Positions 53,956 to 63,185 of a DNA stretch of 64,000 nucleotides are shown here, piece after piece (the stretch's first letter is position 1; each line of letters starts with the position of its first letter). A program made the translations under genes and the position numbers. The notes beneath the pieces were generated by a model. The model ran no database searches. It was not told the origin of the DNA and saw only the letters and a program-made list of their open reading frames with translations. This DNA comes from Ciceribacter sp. L1K22. Lineage in GTDB: Bacteria > Pseudomonadota > Alphaproteobacteria > Rhizobiales > Rhizobiaceae. Location of the stretch: positions 1,479,399 to 1,543,398 of the forward strand of contig NZ_JAGFPK010000001.1 in assembly GCF_017599385.1 (NCBI RefSeq), written 5' to 3'.

Positions 53956-54864
53956 ATGACCATCGAACCGCTTCGTCCCGTTCTGCCGCCGTTGATGGTC
54001 GAGGATAAGGTGCGCGCCGCCCTCATCGAAGATCTGGGGCGTGCCGGCGACATCACGACCTACGCGACAATCCGACCGGAACTGACGGCGACCGCCAGGA
54101 TGAACAGCCGGGAGCACGGCGTCGTCGCCGGCATCGAGATCGCCAGGACGGCATTCAGGCTCGTCGATGCAGAAGTTTCGTTCAACGCGCTGGTGAAGGA
54201 TGGCGATACGGTGACCCCAGGCCAGCCGCTGGCGGAAGTCAGCGGACCGGCAAGGTCGATTCTGTCTGCCGAACGCGTCGCTCTGAATTTCCTTATGCAC
54301 CTGTCCGGTGTTGCGAGCTACACTGCCCGTTTCGCCGCCGAGATCGCCCATACCCGCGCCCGTGTCACCTGCACCCGCAAGACACTGCCGGGTCTGCGCG
54401 CGCTCGAAAAATACGCCGTCCGCCTCGGCGGCGGCTCGAACCACCGCTTCGGGCTGGATGATGCTGTGCTCATCAAGGACAACCACATCGCGGTATCCGG
54501 TGGCGTGGCGAGCGCTGTTTCGGCCGCCCGAGCCTATGTCGGGCATCTCGTCCGCATCGAGGTCGAAGTCGATAGCCTCGACCAGATGCGCGAGGCGCTG
54601 ACGGCCCGACCGGATGTTATCCTGCTCGACAACATGGGGCCGGACCTCTTGCGCCAGGCGGTGGAGATCAACCGCGCGCATGCTGGACTTTCCGAGGTGG
54701 ATTATAACGCCGCGGCCTCGCGCGTTCAGCTCGAGGCATCCGGCAACGTCAACCTCCAGACCATCGGCGCGATCGCCGAGAGCGGGGTCGACTACATCTC
54801 GACATCGAAAATCACCATGTCGGCACCAACGCTCGACATAGGCCTCGATGTGGAAATTGCCTAG
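53956..54864 (+). CDS. nadC: nicotinate-nucleotide pyrophosphorylase (quinolinate phosphoribosyltransferase)
   Basis: 302 residues, AAGGAG before ATG. Arg/Lys for PRPP in [17 protein letters not shown] and [30 protein letters not shown] and [10 protein letters not shown]. Joins quinolinate and PRPP to nicotinate mononucleotide. Last gene of nadABC. Stop overlaps the MscS gene end by 4 bases on the opposite strand. Confidence 0.95.
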   Translation: MTIEPLRPVLPPLMVEDKVRAALIEDLGRAGDITTYATIRPELTATARMNSREHGVVAGIEIARTAFRLVDAEVSFNALVKDGDTVTPGQPLAEVSGPARSILSAERVALNFLMHLSGVASYTARFAAEIAHTRARVTCTRKTLPGLRALEKYAVRLGGGSNHRFGLDDAVLIKDNHIAVSGGVASAVSAARAYVGHLVRIEVEVDSLDQMREALTARPDVILLDNMGPDLLRQAVEINRAHAGLSEVDYNAAASRVQLEASGNVNLQTIGAIAESGVDYISTSKITMSAPTLDIGLDVEIA

Positions 54865-55757
54865 ACGTCGACCTCTCGCGGGCGGGCATCCTCCTCGCGA
54901 GGCGGCTCGATCTTGGCAGCCAGCGCGCCGCTGTAGGTAACCTGCGGGAACGGGATGGAAATGCCGTTCTCGTCGAAGGCGATCTTCACCGACTTGATCA
55001 GATCGCGGGATGTCGGCCAGAAGTCCGCAGCGGCGGTCCAGTAGCGCAAGGTCAGGACGACGGCGCTGTCGCCGAGTTCGAGAACAAATGTCTCCGCTGC
55101 CGGATCGCCAAGCACGCGCGTGTCGGCATTGGCGAGGTTAAGCATGATCTCCTGAGCTTGCGAGATATCGTCCTCGTAGCCGATGCCGATATTGAGATCG
55201 AAACGCCTGGTCTTTTCGCGGCTGAAATTGGTGATCGGCACGTTCCAGAGCGTCGAATTCGGCGCCAGCCGATACATACCGTCGGGCGTCTTGAGTTCGG
55301 TGGCGAAGAGGCCGATCTCCCGAACGATGCCCGAGATGCCACCGGTATCGATGTATTCACCTACGCGGAACGGGCGGAGAACCAGGAGCATGATCCCTGC
55401 GGCGATGTTCTGCAACGTTCCCTGGAGCGCAAGGCCGATCGCCAGGCCGGCCGCGCCGAGCGCCGCGATGATCGACGCCGTCTGTACGCCGAACTGGCCG
55501 AGAACGGCGATGAAGACCAGGATCAGCAAGGCATAGCGGATGAAGTTGGCGAAGAAGGCAGCCAGAGTTTCGTCAATCCCTCTGACTCGCGCCATCCCGC
55601 GTCTGGCCCAGCCGGCAATCAGAGAAGCGGCCGTCCATCCGATGACTAGAAGCAGAACCGCTCCGATGATCGAGAATGAATATTCGACAGCCAGCGCACT
55701 GGCCTGGCTTAATGCTGCGCGAGTGGCGATAAAGAATTCTGTGGCCTGATCTTCCAT
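54861..55757 (-). CDS. small-conductance mechanosensitive channel (MscS family)
   Basis: 298 residues from ATG at 55757 with GAGGAGC upstream; an open extension to 56006 is antisense sequence of nadQ. Three membrane helices; the last is [20 protein letters not shown], the pore helix with the Gly/Ala ridge. MscS beta domain follows ([20 protein letters not shown]). Releases solutes on hypoosmotic shock. 61 bases after nadQ on the same strand; convergent with nadC. Confidence 0.9.
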   Translation of the reverse strand: MEDQATEFFIATRAALSQASALAVEYSFSIIGAVLLLVIGWTAASLIAGWARRGMARVRGIDETLAAFFANFIRYALLILVFIAVLGQFGVQTASIIAALGAAGLAIGLALQGTLQNIAAGIMLLVLRPFRVGEYIDTGGISGIVREIGLFATELKTPDGMYRLAPNSTLWNVPITNFSREKTRRFDLNIGIGYEDDISQAQEIMLNLANADTRVLGDPAAETFVLELGDSAVVLTLRYWTAAADFWPTSRDLIKSVKIAFDENGISIPFPQVTYSGALAAKIEPPREEDARPREVDV

Positions 55758-55818
55758 ACGGCGGGAGCTCCTCGTTGTTCCGTCTGGCGACGGTGAACGG
55801 GTGCGCGCCTGTGGCTTT

Positions 55819-56793
55819 CTAGCGACTGCCGACCTTGAGGCCGGGGGCGGGGCGTTCCTCGAGGATTTGCCGGCGAAAGCGGAACAGCGCGGCCGGTCGT
55901 CCACCGGTCGCCGTTGTCGAAACGCCTGTCGGTTCCACCAGTTCCGCACCTTCCACCAGCCGGCGGAAGTTCTGCTTGTGCAGGTGCCGCCCGGAGATCG
56001 CCTCAACGGTCGCCTGCAACTCGGTCAAGGTGAACTCGGGCTGCATCAGTTCGAAGACCACGGGACGGTATTTGATCTTGCCGCGCAGGCGCGCGAGCGC
56101 CGTGGCCGCGATGCGTCGGTGGTCGAACCGCATAGCAAGCCCAAGCGGCGGTGATACCTTGTCCGCCTCGACCCGACCGTCGGCGACCGCCTCCTGCAGA
56201 AGACCCGCCTCATAGAGAAGTTCGTAGCGCTCCAGTACTCTTTCGTCATCGAAGGGAAAGTCATCAAGCCCGAAGGCGAGGCGAATGCGGGCTCGTCTCG
56301 ATGCGGTCGGCTCGCGGCTTGCCGCCGTCGCCGGTGTCTCCGCCCATTTTGCAAGCTGGGGAAGGATCACACTGTCCAGCAGGTCAGGACGGCCCTTCCG
56401 CCAGTCTTCCCAGGGTAGATAGGCATACCAGTCCCGCCAGTGGACACCTGACGTCAGCAGGCGGCTGCTGTGGTCGGCGTTGCCGCGCGTCAGTGCCAGA
56501 TAGCCGACCGAAACGAGGTGAGGACCGCTTTCGCCCGCCTGCCGGTATCGCCCTCGGTCACCGAAGGTATAAAGTTGTTCTATGTAACCCAGATGGAGCG
56601 CTGTCTGCGCCTCCACGGTTGCGCGCAGAGACATTTCCATCGTCCTGTGCCGCTCCGGATCGAAAGGACCGAACGGCAGGCTGCCGAGGTCGCCAGCGTC
56701 ACCCACCACCAGTATCTTCGGGCTCTTCTCGCTGACCGCGACAATTGCCGCATTGAGGCCGATTTCGATTTCCGGACGGGGCTGGCCGCTCAT
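55819..56793 (-). CDS. nadQ: NadQ/NrtR-like NAD biosynthesis regulator
   Basis: 324 residues. N-terminal Nudix-like domain ~10-150 without a full Nudix box (no hydrolase residues), and a C-terminal winged helix ~220-300 (KYRPVVFELMQPEFTLTELQ, EAISGRHLHKQNFRRLVE, TGGRPAALFRF). This layout and the KNFRR/GRPAxLF motif are those of the NrtR/NadQ family of NAD-metabolite-sensing regulators. Opposite orientation to nadABC in the same locus. Likely binds the palindrome at 51191-51223. Coupled to the phosphatase gene upstream (ATGA overlap at 56790). Confidence 0.88.
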   Translation of the reverse strand: MSGQPRPEIEIGLNAAIVAVSEKSPKILVVGDAGDLGSLPFGPFDPERHRTMEMSLRATVEAQTALHLGYIEQLYTFGDRGRYRQAGESGPHLVSVGYLALTRGNADHSSRLLTSGVHWRDWYAYLPWEDWRKGRPDLLDSVILPQLAKWAETPATAASREPTASRRARIRLAFGLDDFPFDDERVLERYELLYEAGLLQEAVADGRVEADKVSPPLGLAMRFDHRRIAATALARLRGKIKYRPVVFELMQPEFTLTELQATVEAISGRHLHKQNFRRLVEGAELVEPTGVSTTATGGRPAALFRFRRQILEERPAPGLKVGSR

Positions 56794-57320
56794 GCCATTG
56801 CCGGGGTGTAGAGCGGCAGCACGAAAGGCGCGTCGCCATCCGCATCCGCGCCGCGCCCGATCGCCTTCACGGCCGCGATCAAGCGTCCCCGGCGTTCCAG
56901 ACGGGCATCAGCGAATGCGATGAGGCGCGCGTTCGGCGTCGCGAACGGCGAGGCTGTCCTGAGACGCTGAGCGAGTGCCCCGTCGTCCTCGTCCGGAGAA
57001 ATGGCAAGCGAAGCGATCAGGGCCGCTGCCGGCGAGCGAGAGACGCCCATCCAGCAATGGATGAGCAGCGGCGTCTCCCGGTCCCAACTGCGGGCGAAGG
57101 CGATGATCTCATCGACATGGCTTTCGGCGGGCGCGATGAGATCGCCGGTTCCCGCAAATGCGATGTCGTTCATGCCGAGCTTCAGGTGGCGCTCCGCGCG
57201 GATCACGGCCGGCCGATGAAAGTCCTGTTTCTCTGCCAGCAGGCTGATCATATCGCGAGCGCCATGACGCACCGCCATCTCGGCGATCCGGGACAAGGGA
57301 GAAACGATGATCGCGCTCAT
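56790..57320 (-). CDS. tyrosine phosphatase-family protein
   Basis: 176 residues. Active site HCWMGVSRSP (Cys89-x5-Arg95) with Asp-type residues before. The family (PTP/DSP-like, small rhizobial type) is annotated as protein-tyrosine phosphatase. ATGA overlaps on both sides link it to the HD gene upstream (57317-57320) and nadQ downstream. Substrate unknown. Whether it works on proteins or a small phosphate ester is open. Confidence 0.82.
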   Translation of the reverse strand: MSAIIVSPLSRIAEMAVRHGARDMISLLAEKQDFHRPAVIRAERHLKLGMNDIAFAGTGDLIAPAESHVDEIIAFARSWDRETPLLIHCWMGVSRSPAAALIASLAISPDEDDGALAQRLRTASPFATPNARLIAFADARLERRGRLIAAVKAIGRGADADGDAPFVLPLYTPAMA

Positions 57321-57946
57321 CTTGCGGACTTTCCCTCCTGTGCCCGTTCGTCCTCGATCTCTGTGAAGCGTTGGGCGAAGCGCGCCTGTGCCTCCGTTGC
57401 CGCCATCGGTTCGATCGGCAGCATATCACGGGTGAAGCCGCGCGGCTGTCCGAAGAATTTCCGTGCTTCGGCTTCCGAAAAGCCGGCAAGTGCGGTCGCT
57501 TCGAAATAGGCCGCGATCTGGTCCGCCTTCTTGATCTGTGCCTTGAGATCCTTGCCCGGATGCGCCGGCAGGCCGAAACGGAGATGAACCGCCGCTTCCA
57601 GTCGCTTCTCGACCGTCTTGTATCCGCCGCCGACCACGGCCTTGAACGGAGAAATCATGTCGCCGATGACGAATTCCGGGGCGTCGTGCAGAAGGGCCAT
57701 CTGTTTTTCGTCCGCCGTCGCCTTCGGATTGCAGTGGGTAAAGATCATTTCCACAAGAAGCGAATGCTGCGCGACGGAGAACGCGTGGTCGCCATGCGTC
57801 TGTCCGTTCCATCGGGCAACGCGCGCGAGACCATGGGCGATATCGGAGAGTTCGACGTCAAGCGGGGAGGGATCTAGCAGGTCAAGCCGCCGACCCGACA
57901 ACATGCGCTGCCAGGCCCGCACGCTGGGTTGAGGCGCATCCGCCAT
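57317..57946 (-). CDS. HD family hydrolase (YfbR-like nucleotidase)
   Basis: 209 residues. DHAFSVAQHSLLVEMIF and ALLHDAPEFVIGDMISPFK (HD with E-F-V-I-G-D) are those of YfbR/5'-deoxynucleotidase-like HD proteins, likely a nucleoside-monophosphate phosphatase. Second gene of the ygfZ-HD-PTP-nadQ run; start 4 bases after the ygfZ stop. Confidence 0.86.
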   Translation of the reverse strand: MADAPQPSVRAWQRMLSGRRLDLLDPSPLDVELSDIAHGLARVARWNGQTHGDHAFSVAQHSLLVEMIFTHCNPKATADEKQMALLHDAPEFVIGDMISPFKAVVGGGYKTVEKRLEAAVHLRFGLPAHPGKDLKAQIKKADQIAAYFEATALAGFSEAEARKFFGQPRGFTRDMLPIEPMAATEAQARFAQRFTEIEDERAQEGKSAR

Positions 57947-57949
57947 TGC

Positions 57950-58786
57950 TCACGCTTCCTCGGACGACGTCGGAAAGGAGAGGCCGGTCCAGCTCGGAAG
58001 CATGGCATCGACTGGCGTGTCGCCTGCAAGAACGGCCGCGCCGCTTGCCAGGGCTTCTCCGGCCCGGTCGATCCTGACGATTGCAAGACCGCGCGTGCCC
58101 GCCACCGTGCCCAGTTCCCCGATCGGTTTGCCGGCTGCGGAGATGGTTGTTCCTGCGGGTGGCAGAGGTGTTTCCGCTGACAGAATGACCGTCCTGCGTC
58201 GCGCGGTTCCCCGATGCTGCATTCGCGAGACCACCTCCTGGCCGACATAACAGCCCTTCTTGAAGGAAACACCGCGATTGAGATCGAAACCGATATCGTG
58301 CGGGAAGGCATCCTCGAGCGTAAAATCATGGCCCGATTCAACGATACCCGCGAGGACGCGCAAGGCCTCATAGCCGTCGCGCGGGTGCTCGCCATGGCGG
58401 CCCGGCAGGCGCGCCACGGGAATGCCTGCGGCGGCGAACCGTGCATCTTCCACCGCCCCATCCGGATAGGTGTCTCCCCAGATAACGGTGACGCCCGGAT
58501 CCTCTGCCGGCGTGATCTCCACTTTGCTTCTCAGCTTATACATTGTCAGCCGCTTGATCAGCCCATCCCGCTGGCTGTCGGTCGTATCCAGCACGAAACC
58601 ATCTTCCTCGCGCCATACGATGAAGTCGAACAGGATCTTCCCCTGCGGCGTCAGAAGCGCGCCGGGCACGGCCTCTCCCGTCGGCAGGCTTTCCACGTCG
58701 GTGGTGATGAGGTTCTGCAGGAAGTGTTCTGCTTCCGGGCCGGTGACCCGGATCAGCACATGGTCGGGCAGGAAGGCTGCGGGCAT
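57950..58786 (-). CDS. ygfZ: folate-binding YgfZ family protein (iron-sulfur cluster maintenance)
   Basis: 278 residues. KGCYVGQEVVSRMQHRG is the diagnostic YgfZ motif (K-G-C-Y-x-G-Q-E) with the conserved Cys. GcvT-like fold. Tetrahydrofolate-dependent assembly or repair of Fe-S proteins, e.g. MiaB; consistent with an Fe-S enzyme NadA in the facing operon. First gene of the cluster on the minus strand. Confidence 0.9.
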   Translation of the reverse strand: MPAAFLPDHVLIRVTGPEAEHFLQNLITTDVESLPTGEAVPGALLTPQGKILFDFIVWREEDGFVLDTTDSQRDGLIKRLTMYKLRSKVEITPAEDPGVTVIWGDTYPDGAVEDARFAAAGIPVARLPGRHGEHPRDGYEALRVLAGIVESGHDFTLEDAFPHDIGFDLNRGVSFKKGCYVGQEVVSRMQHRGTARRRTVILSAETPLPPAGTTISAAGKPIGELGTVAGTRGLAIVRIDRAGEALASGAAVLAGDTPVDAMLPSWTGLSFPTSSEEA

Positions 58787-59122
58787 TGTGTGAGCATCCG
58801 ATTGGGTAATGAAAGAGAAGTAAGTCTTTGATGTGACATGGGCAAGTCATGCACATCACAGCCCGGTTCGGCGAGGGCCGAATTCGTCGATTCTTTCAGT
58901 TCAGTAAACAGAATATGTAGATCTGCCGAAGCATTTGTAAGGTCAGGGAAACGGGACGGGGCATCTGAAAATGTAATCCCCGTCAATGGTCCGCTTCCAT
59001 CCGCGAAAGCTGCAGAAAACGACGATCTGGATGCAGCACTCAACTGTGGATAACCTGCCGGCGGACCGATACCGCGCCGCCACTGCTTCAAGATCGAGAA
59101 CCGACGTCAACAGTCGCCGGGT
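58787..59122. other. intergenic region before ygfZ
   Basis: About 336 bases, no gene seen. It is the 3' side of the exported-protein gene and the 5' side of ygfZ, so it should contain the ygfZ promoter. Only short non-coding-like frames. Confidence 0.5.
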
Positions 59123-59890
59123 CTAGTCCCCGGCCGTAAAGAATTTCCATTCGCCGTCGGGTGTGATTCCGACGCGGAAGAAATTGTAGTTGCCATACTC
59201 CTGCATGCCCTCAAGATCGCCGGCCGTGACAATTCTCAAGAGTTCCACCTTTTCTGGTGGCGTCAGGTTGCCGATCTGTTTTTCGGCAAAATAAGGCCAG
59301 ACATACACTTCGTCAGAGGTTCCTGCATCGATCCGCACGAAGCCGGTCTGCAGGATGTCGAGCAGGATCGCCAAGATCTCCACCCCGTCGGAATCGCCAG
59401 ACAAGCTCTTCAGCGTCTCGACCAAGCCTTCCTGGTCGCCGACGACGGGAATCTGTGTCTGGTTCGGACCAGGGTTCAGAAGCGGGCGGAGCCGCTCGAT
59501 GTCGCCGGAGGCGGCTGCCTCGACGATCAACGCGCGCATGCGCCGAACCGGCTCAGGCGCGGCCTCGATGTCGAAGAGGTATTCGACAGTGGGATCAGAG
59601 GTGGAAACATCCGCTTCCTCTCCGGGCACACTCTCACGATTGACGAGTGGATCGGGGTCAGGAATTCCCATGCCTTCGGCCGGCAGGTCGTCTTCCTCCG
59701 GCTCCACGGGTACGACAGGTGAGGTCGGCGGCGACGCCGGTGTTTTGGTTGTGGAGCCTGGGTTCAGTTCGGAGAGAGCGTGCGAGGCCGGGGCTTGCAT
59801 GACAGCAAGCAGCACCGCCAACGCGACAGCCGGGAAACACCGGCTAACCCATCCTGCGGGAGGCAGAAGGTCTGCGGCAAGCCAACGCAT
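59123..59890 (-). CDS. exported conserved hypothetical protein
   Basis: 255 residues from ATG at 59890 (MRWLAADLLPPAGWVSRCFP); signal peptide ends near SHALSE (residue ~40). Acidic, Pro-rich linker ~45-110 followed by a conserved-looking domain with EPVRRMRALIVEAAASGDIE, GILAILLDILQTG-like and VYVWPYFAEKQIGNLTPPEK. Ends FFRVGITPDGEWKFFTAGD. Periplasmic. I do not know its function. Starts 7 bases after the small upstream gene stop; likely cotranscribed. Confidence 0.75.
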   Translation of the reverse strand: MRWLAADLLPPAGWVSRCFPAVALAVLLAVMQAPASHALSELNPGSTTKTPASPPTSPVVPVEPEEDDLPAEGMGIPDPDPLVNRESVPGEEADVSTSDPTVEYLFDIEAAPEPVRRMRALIVEAAASGDIERLRPLLNPGPNQTQIPVVGDQEGLVETLKSLSGDSDGVEILAILLDILQTGFVRIDAGTSDEVYVWPYFAEKQIGNLTPPEKVELLRIVTAGDLEGMQEYGNYNFFRVGITPDGEWKFFTAGD

Positions 59891-59897
59891 GGAGCGT

Positions 59898-60155
59898 CTA
59901 CTGAAGCGGCCGCGTTGGCGAAAACTCTCCGGCAAGCAGCCGCTCCCGAAGGGATTCCAGAATGGCTTCAGCACCGTCTTCACCGTGGATCCGGATTGTC
60001 TCGCGCATGGCGAGAGCAAATGCGGCATCGGCAATGATTTCCGGCTCGATGCCATCAGCCACGCCGTCTGCCCATGCCTCGTTCTGGTATTCGAGCGCCA
60101 CTTGCATCTTCTCATGCACGATCATGTCGTCGATGTCGTTTCGGCGCGGTTCCAT
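59898..60155 (-). CDS. small conserved hypothetical protein
   Basis: 85 residues from the ATG at 60155 (MEPRRNDIDDMIVHEK), GAGGAAATAGT upstream. Acidic and helical, no membrane segment, tail EILESLRERLLAGEFS. The longer frame from 60188 is less likely. Unknown function; 7 bases ahead of the exported protein gene. Confidence 0.7.
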   Translation of the reverse strand: MEPRRNDIDDMIVHEKMQVALEYQNEAWADGVADGIEPEIIADAAFALAMRETIRIHGEDGAEAILESLRERLLAGEFSPTRPLQ

Positions 60156-60256
60156 ACTATTTCCTCGCATGATGCGGTTCTTACTCACCTGTTAACAACA
60201 TTAACAGCCTTTTCCTAAAACGACACGGCCAGCCGCCGAAACCGGTTAATTATTCG

Positions 60257-60670
60257 CTAATTTCCGTATCTGCCCGTTATTTCAACGGCGAGTGTTGCGC
60301 CTTCGGCACGGTATTGCTCCTCGGCCGCGATGGCGGCAGGGGTGCAGACGGAGTGGGTGGCGGCGAACGATCGATAGCCGCGATTGAACGCCGCGACGAG
60401 ACGCGCTCGGCGTGCCGGCTCGCTGGCGGTCTCCGTGTCGAGCAGCTTTTGCGCGGCTTCGCGCCAGCCTGGTTCCTCGTCGCCATTGCAGAGATTGCGC
60501 AGATAATGAAGCGAGCCGAGTATTTCCGACAGGCGCGCCAGCTGCTCGTCGTAGGGCGCCGGTTTCTCTGCTGCGGCTGGTGCTTCCTCGACCACGGACT
60601 GAGCCGCCGCAATGCCGCTTGCCAGAAATGAGAGCGTTACGAAGCCGAACATGAAAAGGCGCTGCGTCAT
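60257..60670 (-). CDS. TIGR02301-type exported protein
   Basis: 137 residues from ATG at 60670 (MTQRLFMFGFVTLSFLASGI), signal peptide to ~AAAQ. Body YDEQLARLSEILGSLHYLRN, LCNGDEEPGWREAAQKLLD and AFNRGYRSFAATHSVCTP match the rhizobial family TIGR02301, with two Cys. Function unknown. Starts directly at the end of the Nudix gene (two bases between stop and start). Confidence 0.85.
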   Translation of the reverse strand: MTQRLFMFGFVTLSFLASGIAAAQSVVEEAPAAAEKPAPYDEQLARLSEILGSLHYLRNLCNGDEEPGWREAAQKLLDTETASEPARRARLVAAFNRGYRSFAATHSVCTPAAIAAEEQYRAEGATLAVEITGRYGN

Positions 60671-60671
60671 C

Positions 60672-61115
60672 TCAGGGTCTCCTGCCACTCAGTTCATCTG
60701 ACAGTCGCTCGACACATTCGAGCACCGAGGCAGGGACGGGAAGAAGAGGGATGTCTTCAACGGCGAACCAGCCCGCTTCCAGCGCGTCATCCGCCGCCAT
60801 CACCTCACCGCGTTCGACCATCTCAACCCTGAAGACGGACAGAAAAAAATGTGTCGATTGCCCCGGCGCATCGCTTTCGCCCTTCAGATCGTAGACAGCA
60901 AAGAGCGTGGGGCTGTGTCCCCTGATCCCGGTCTCCTCGAACAGTTCGCGCAGCGCCGTCTCTTCCGGCGTTTCTCCGGGTTCGGACCGTCCCCCCGGAA
61001 ACGCATAGAGATCGGCTGCGGGCGGATTGCGGCGCTTGACGAGAAGCAGACGCCCATCCTGTTCCACGATGGCGGACGCGGCGGCTTGCGGTGTAGGGGG
61101 ATTGGATGAGTGCAT
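60672..61115 (-). CDS. Nudix hydrolase
   Basis: 147 residues from ATG at 61115. Full Nudix box G-x5-E-x7-R-E-L-x-E-E-x-G: in GGRSEPGETPEETALRELFE followed by ETGI. Family of NUDIX proteins acting on nucleoside diphosphate-X substrates; substrate unresolved (ADP-ribose-like or MutT-like). Directly precedes the TIGR02301 gene. An open extension to 61751 is antisense to SRAP and not coding. Confidence 0.88.
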   Translation of the reverse strand: MHSSNPPTPQAAASAIVEQDGRLLLVKRRNPPAADLYAFPGGRSEPGETPEETALRELFEETGIRGHSPTLFAVYDLKGESDAPGQSTHFFLSVFRVEMVERGEVMAADDALEAGWFAVEDIPLLPVPASVLECVERLSDELSGRRP

Positions 61116-61214
61116 CGTTTCGGTTTGCTGGAGCAGTCTCTTTCGAGTCACTATAGACCGAAAACGACGGCGGTGGCAGCCGCAAGCTGAAGACGTCGAA
61201 CAAGGAACAAGACC

Positions 61215-61982
61215 ATGTGTGGCCGCTTTGCTCTGACATCGACACCGGAAGAGACCGCCGAGTTCGCCGGCGTGGCGTCTCTCGAGACGTTTCCGCCACG
61301 GTACAATATTGCGCCCACGCAGCCGATCCTGACGATCGTCGCAGCCGACCTGCCCGGGCCTGGAAGCAATCTTCCACCCCGTCGCGCGCTCCTGACCCGC
61401 TGGGGTCTGATACCCGGCTGGGTGAAGGATCCCGGTGACTTTCCGTTGTTGATCAATGCGCGTTCGGAGACGGTGATCGACAAGGCCTCGTTTCGCGCCG
61501 CGATGCGTCATCGGAGGGTGTTGATTCCCGCCTCCGGCTTCTACGAGTGGCACCGGCCGGGAAAGGATAGCGGACGAAAGAGCCAGGCCTACTGGATCCG
61601 GCCAAAGCACGGCGGACTGGTGGCCTTCGCCGGCTTGATGGAAACCTGGTCTGCCGCAGAGGGATCGGAAATGGATACGGCTGCCATCGTTACCTGTGGC
61701 GCCAATGACAGTATCGGCCGAATCCACGACCGCATGCCGGTCGTCATCCAACCCGAGGATTTCGCCAGATGGCTGGATTGCAAGACCCAGGAGCCCCGTC
61801 AGGTTGCGGACCTCATGCGACCCACCGACGAGGATTCTTTCGAAGCGATCCCGGTGTCCGCCCTTGTGAACAAGGTCGCGAATATGGGGCCGGAACTGCA
61901 GACAGCCGTCGCCGAGGACAAGGCATCAACGCCAACTGCTGCCAAGCCTGATGCCGGTGGTGGACAGATGTCGCTGTTTTGA
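61215..61982 (+). CDS. SRAP (SOS response-associated peptidase, YedK/HMCES-like)
   Basis: 255 residues. Cys2 directly after Met (MCGRFALT), essential nucleophile that forms a thiazolidine crosslink with abasic DNA. NIAPTQPILT, LINARSETV, PASGFYEWH (Glu), HDRMPVV (His). Protects abasic sites in single-stranded DNA. AAGGAACAAGACC upstream. Divergent from the Nudix gene. Confidence 0.93.
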   Translation: MCGRFALTSTPEETAEFAGVASLETFPPRYNIAPTQPILTIVAADLPGPGSNLPPRRALLTRWGLIPGWVKDPGDFPLLINARSETVIDKASFRAAMRHRRVLIPASGFYEWHRPGKDSGRKSQAYWIRPKHGGLVAFAGLMETWSAAEGSEMDTAAIVTCGANDSIGRIHDRMPVVIQPEDFARWLDCKTQEPRQVADLMRPTDEDSFEAIPVSALVNKVANMGPELQTAVAEDKASTPTAAKPDAGGGQMSLF

Positions 61983-62027
61983 AATCAGAACTGGAGGCCG
62001 CCGATCCCTCGGCGGGTGCCGCTAGCG

Positions 62028-62204
62028 TCAGGCCGCTGCCTTCGCCTTCGTCGGCCGCTTCAGCATCAGCGCCGCAGCGAGCACAGCCTTCAGGCCGAGA
62101 GGTCGGTAGTTTGACGCGAGATCGGTTTTTGCCGGTTGGGGGGCGTTATTCTTCGTCGACATTGACGGCTTTCCTTGCTGTTTCCCGTGTTTTTTCTTGG
62201 ACAT
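62028..62204 (-). CDS. small basic hypothetical protein
   Basis: 58 residues from ATG at 62204 (MSKKKHGKQQGKPSMSTKNN). Very Lys-rich N-terminus, then a hydrophobic GLKAVLAAALML and basic end. Weak ribosome site. Between SRAP and pssA, no family recognised. Possibly a membrane- or nucleic acid-associated small protein. Confidence 0.45.
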   Translation of the reverse strand: MSKKKHGKQQGKPSMSTKNNAPQPAKTDLASNYRPLGLKAVLAAALMLKRPTKAKAAA

Positions 62205-62321
62205 GCGTCCGTTTGGCGCTGTCTCGCCGCAGATCATGACAAATCCGTGACGGACGCAAGTCAAATTAAGAAAAAATCGAGCACAATTCGCGAGCAGGGC
62301 CCGGAAGTTACTTCCAGAGGA

Positions 62322-63167
62322 TCAAATGCCACGATCCATGTCGCTATCGTTGGCGTCGCTGGGCTCTTCGTCGACCGTCAGTGTGCCATAACGGCGGTGC
62401 CAGGACCTAGCGCCAAGCGGCAGGGTGGCGAGATAGAGAATCACCGTTACCACGAGGACCTGCCAGGTGAAGCTCATCAGCAGCGCCACGTAGAGCACGA
62501 CCGCAAGGATCATCGGCAGAACCAGATCGCGGCGAATCCTCTGGCTGTCGGATTTGCCGGACCAGACGGGAAGGCGGCTGATCAGAAGGAAGGCGATCAG
62601 GATGGTGTAAACTGCGCCGGCATAGGCAAAGGTCTCGTTGAGCTCCATGCCGAGGAAACCGACATAGACCGGAAGCAGGACGAGGAAAGCTCCGGCAGGG
62701 GCGGGAACGCCGACGAAATATTCCGACTGCCACTTTGCCTTCTGCTCGCGCTCCGCCATTACGTTGAACCTGGCAAGGCGCAGACCGGCGGCGATGGCGT
62801 ATATGAGGGCGGCGATCCAGCCCAGCGATCGCGCCTGATCCAGAACGTAGACATAGAGAACCAGGGCGGGGGCGACGCCGAAATTGATGATGTCGGCGAG
62901 CGAATCCATCTGTGCTCCGAATTTGGAGCTCGCCCGCATCATCCGCGCAACGCGCCCGTCGATGCCATCGAGAAAAGCCGCCGCCAGAACCATCGCAACG
63001 GCCAGTTCGTAACGACCTTCGAAGGCGAGCCTCACACCTGTGAGGCCGGCGCAGATCGCCAGAACGGTGATCAGGTTCGGAACGATAAGCCGCAGAGGAA
63101 TTTCTCGGAGCCGCGGTCCCCGGGCCTCGTCATTGCCGCTACCGATATCCGACTTGGGCGATTCCAT
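62322..63167 (-). CDS. pssA: CDP-diacylglycerol-serine O-phosphatidyltransferase
   Basis: 281 residues. CDP-alcohol phosphotransferase motif: D-G-x2-A-R-x8-G-x3-D-x3-D in LDGIDGRVARMMRASSKF and GAQMDSLAD. Eight or so membrane helices. Makes phosphatidylserine from CDP-diacylglycerol and serine, in the inner membrane. Follows psd on the same strand (psd is upstream, 18 bases between), so the two form a phosphatidylethanolamine operon. Confidence 0.94.
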   Translation of the reverse strand: MESPKSDIGSGNDEARGPRLREIPLRLIVPNLITVLAICAGLTGVRLAFEGRYELAVAMVLAAAFLDGIDGRVARMMRASSKFGAQMDSLADIINFGVAPALVLYVYVLDQARSLGWIAALIYAIAAGLRLARFNVMAEREQKAKWQSEYFVGVPAPAGAFLVLLPVYVGFLGMELNETFAYAGAVYTILIAFLLISRLPVWSGKSDSQRIRRDLVLPMILAVVLYVALLMSFTWQVLVVTVILYLATLPLGARSWHRRYGTLTVDEEPSDANDSDMDRGI

Positions 63168-63185
63168 GCTGGCCTCCCTGTTGCG

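Noticed and set aside
52060..54681. 873-codon open frame antisense to nadB and nadC
   Set aside because: Shadow of two strongly identified genes with high GC; no family features.
60672..61751. Long version of the Nudix protein
   Set aside because: The extra 212 codons are antisense to the SRAP gene and have no conserved features.
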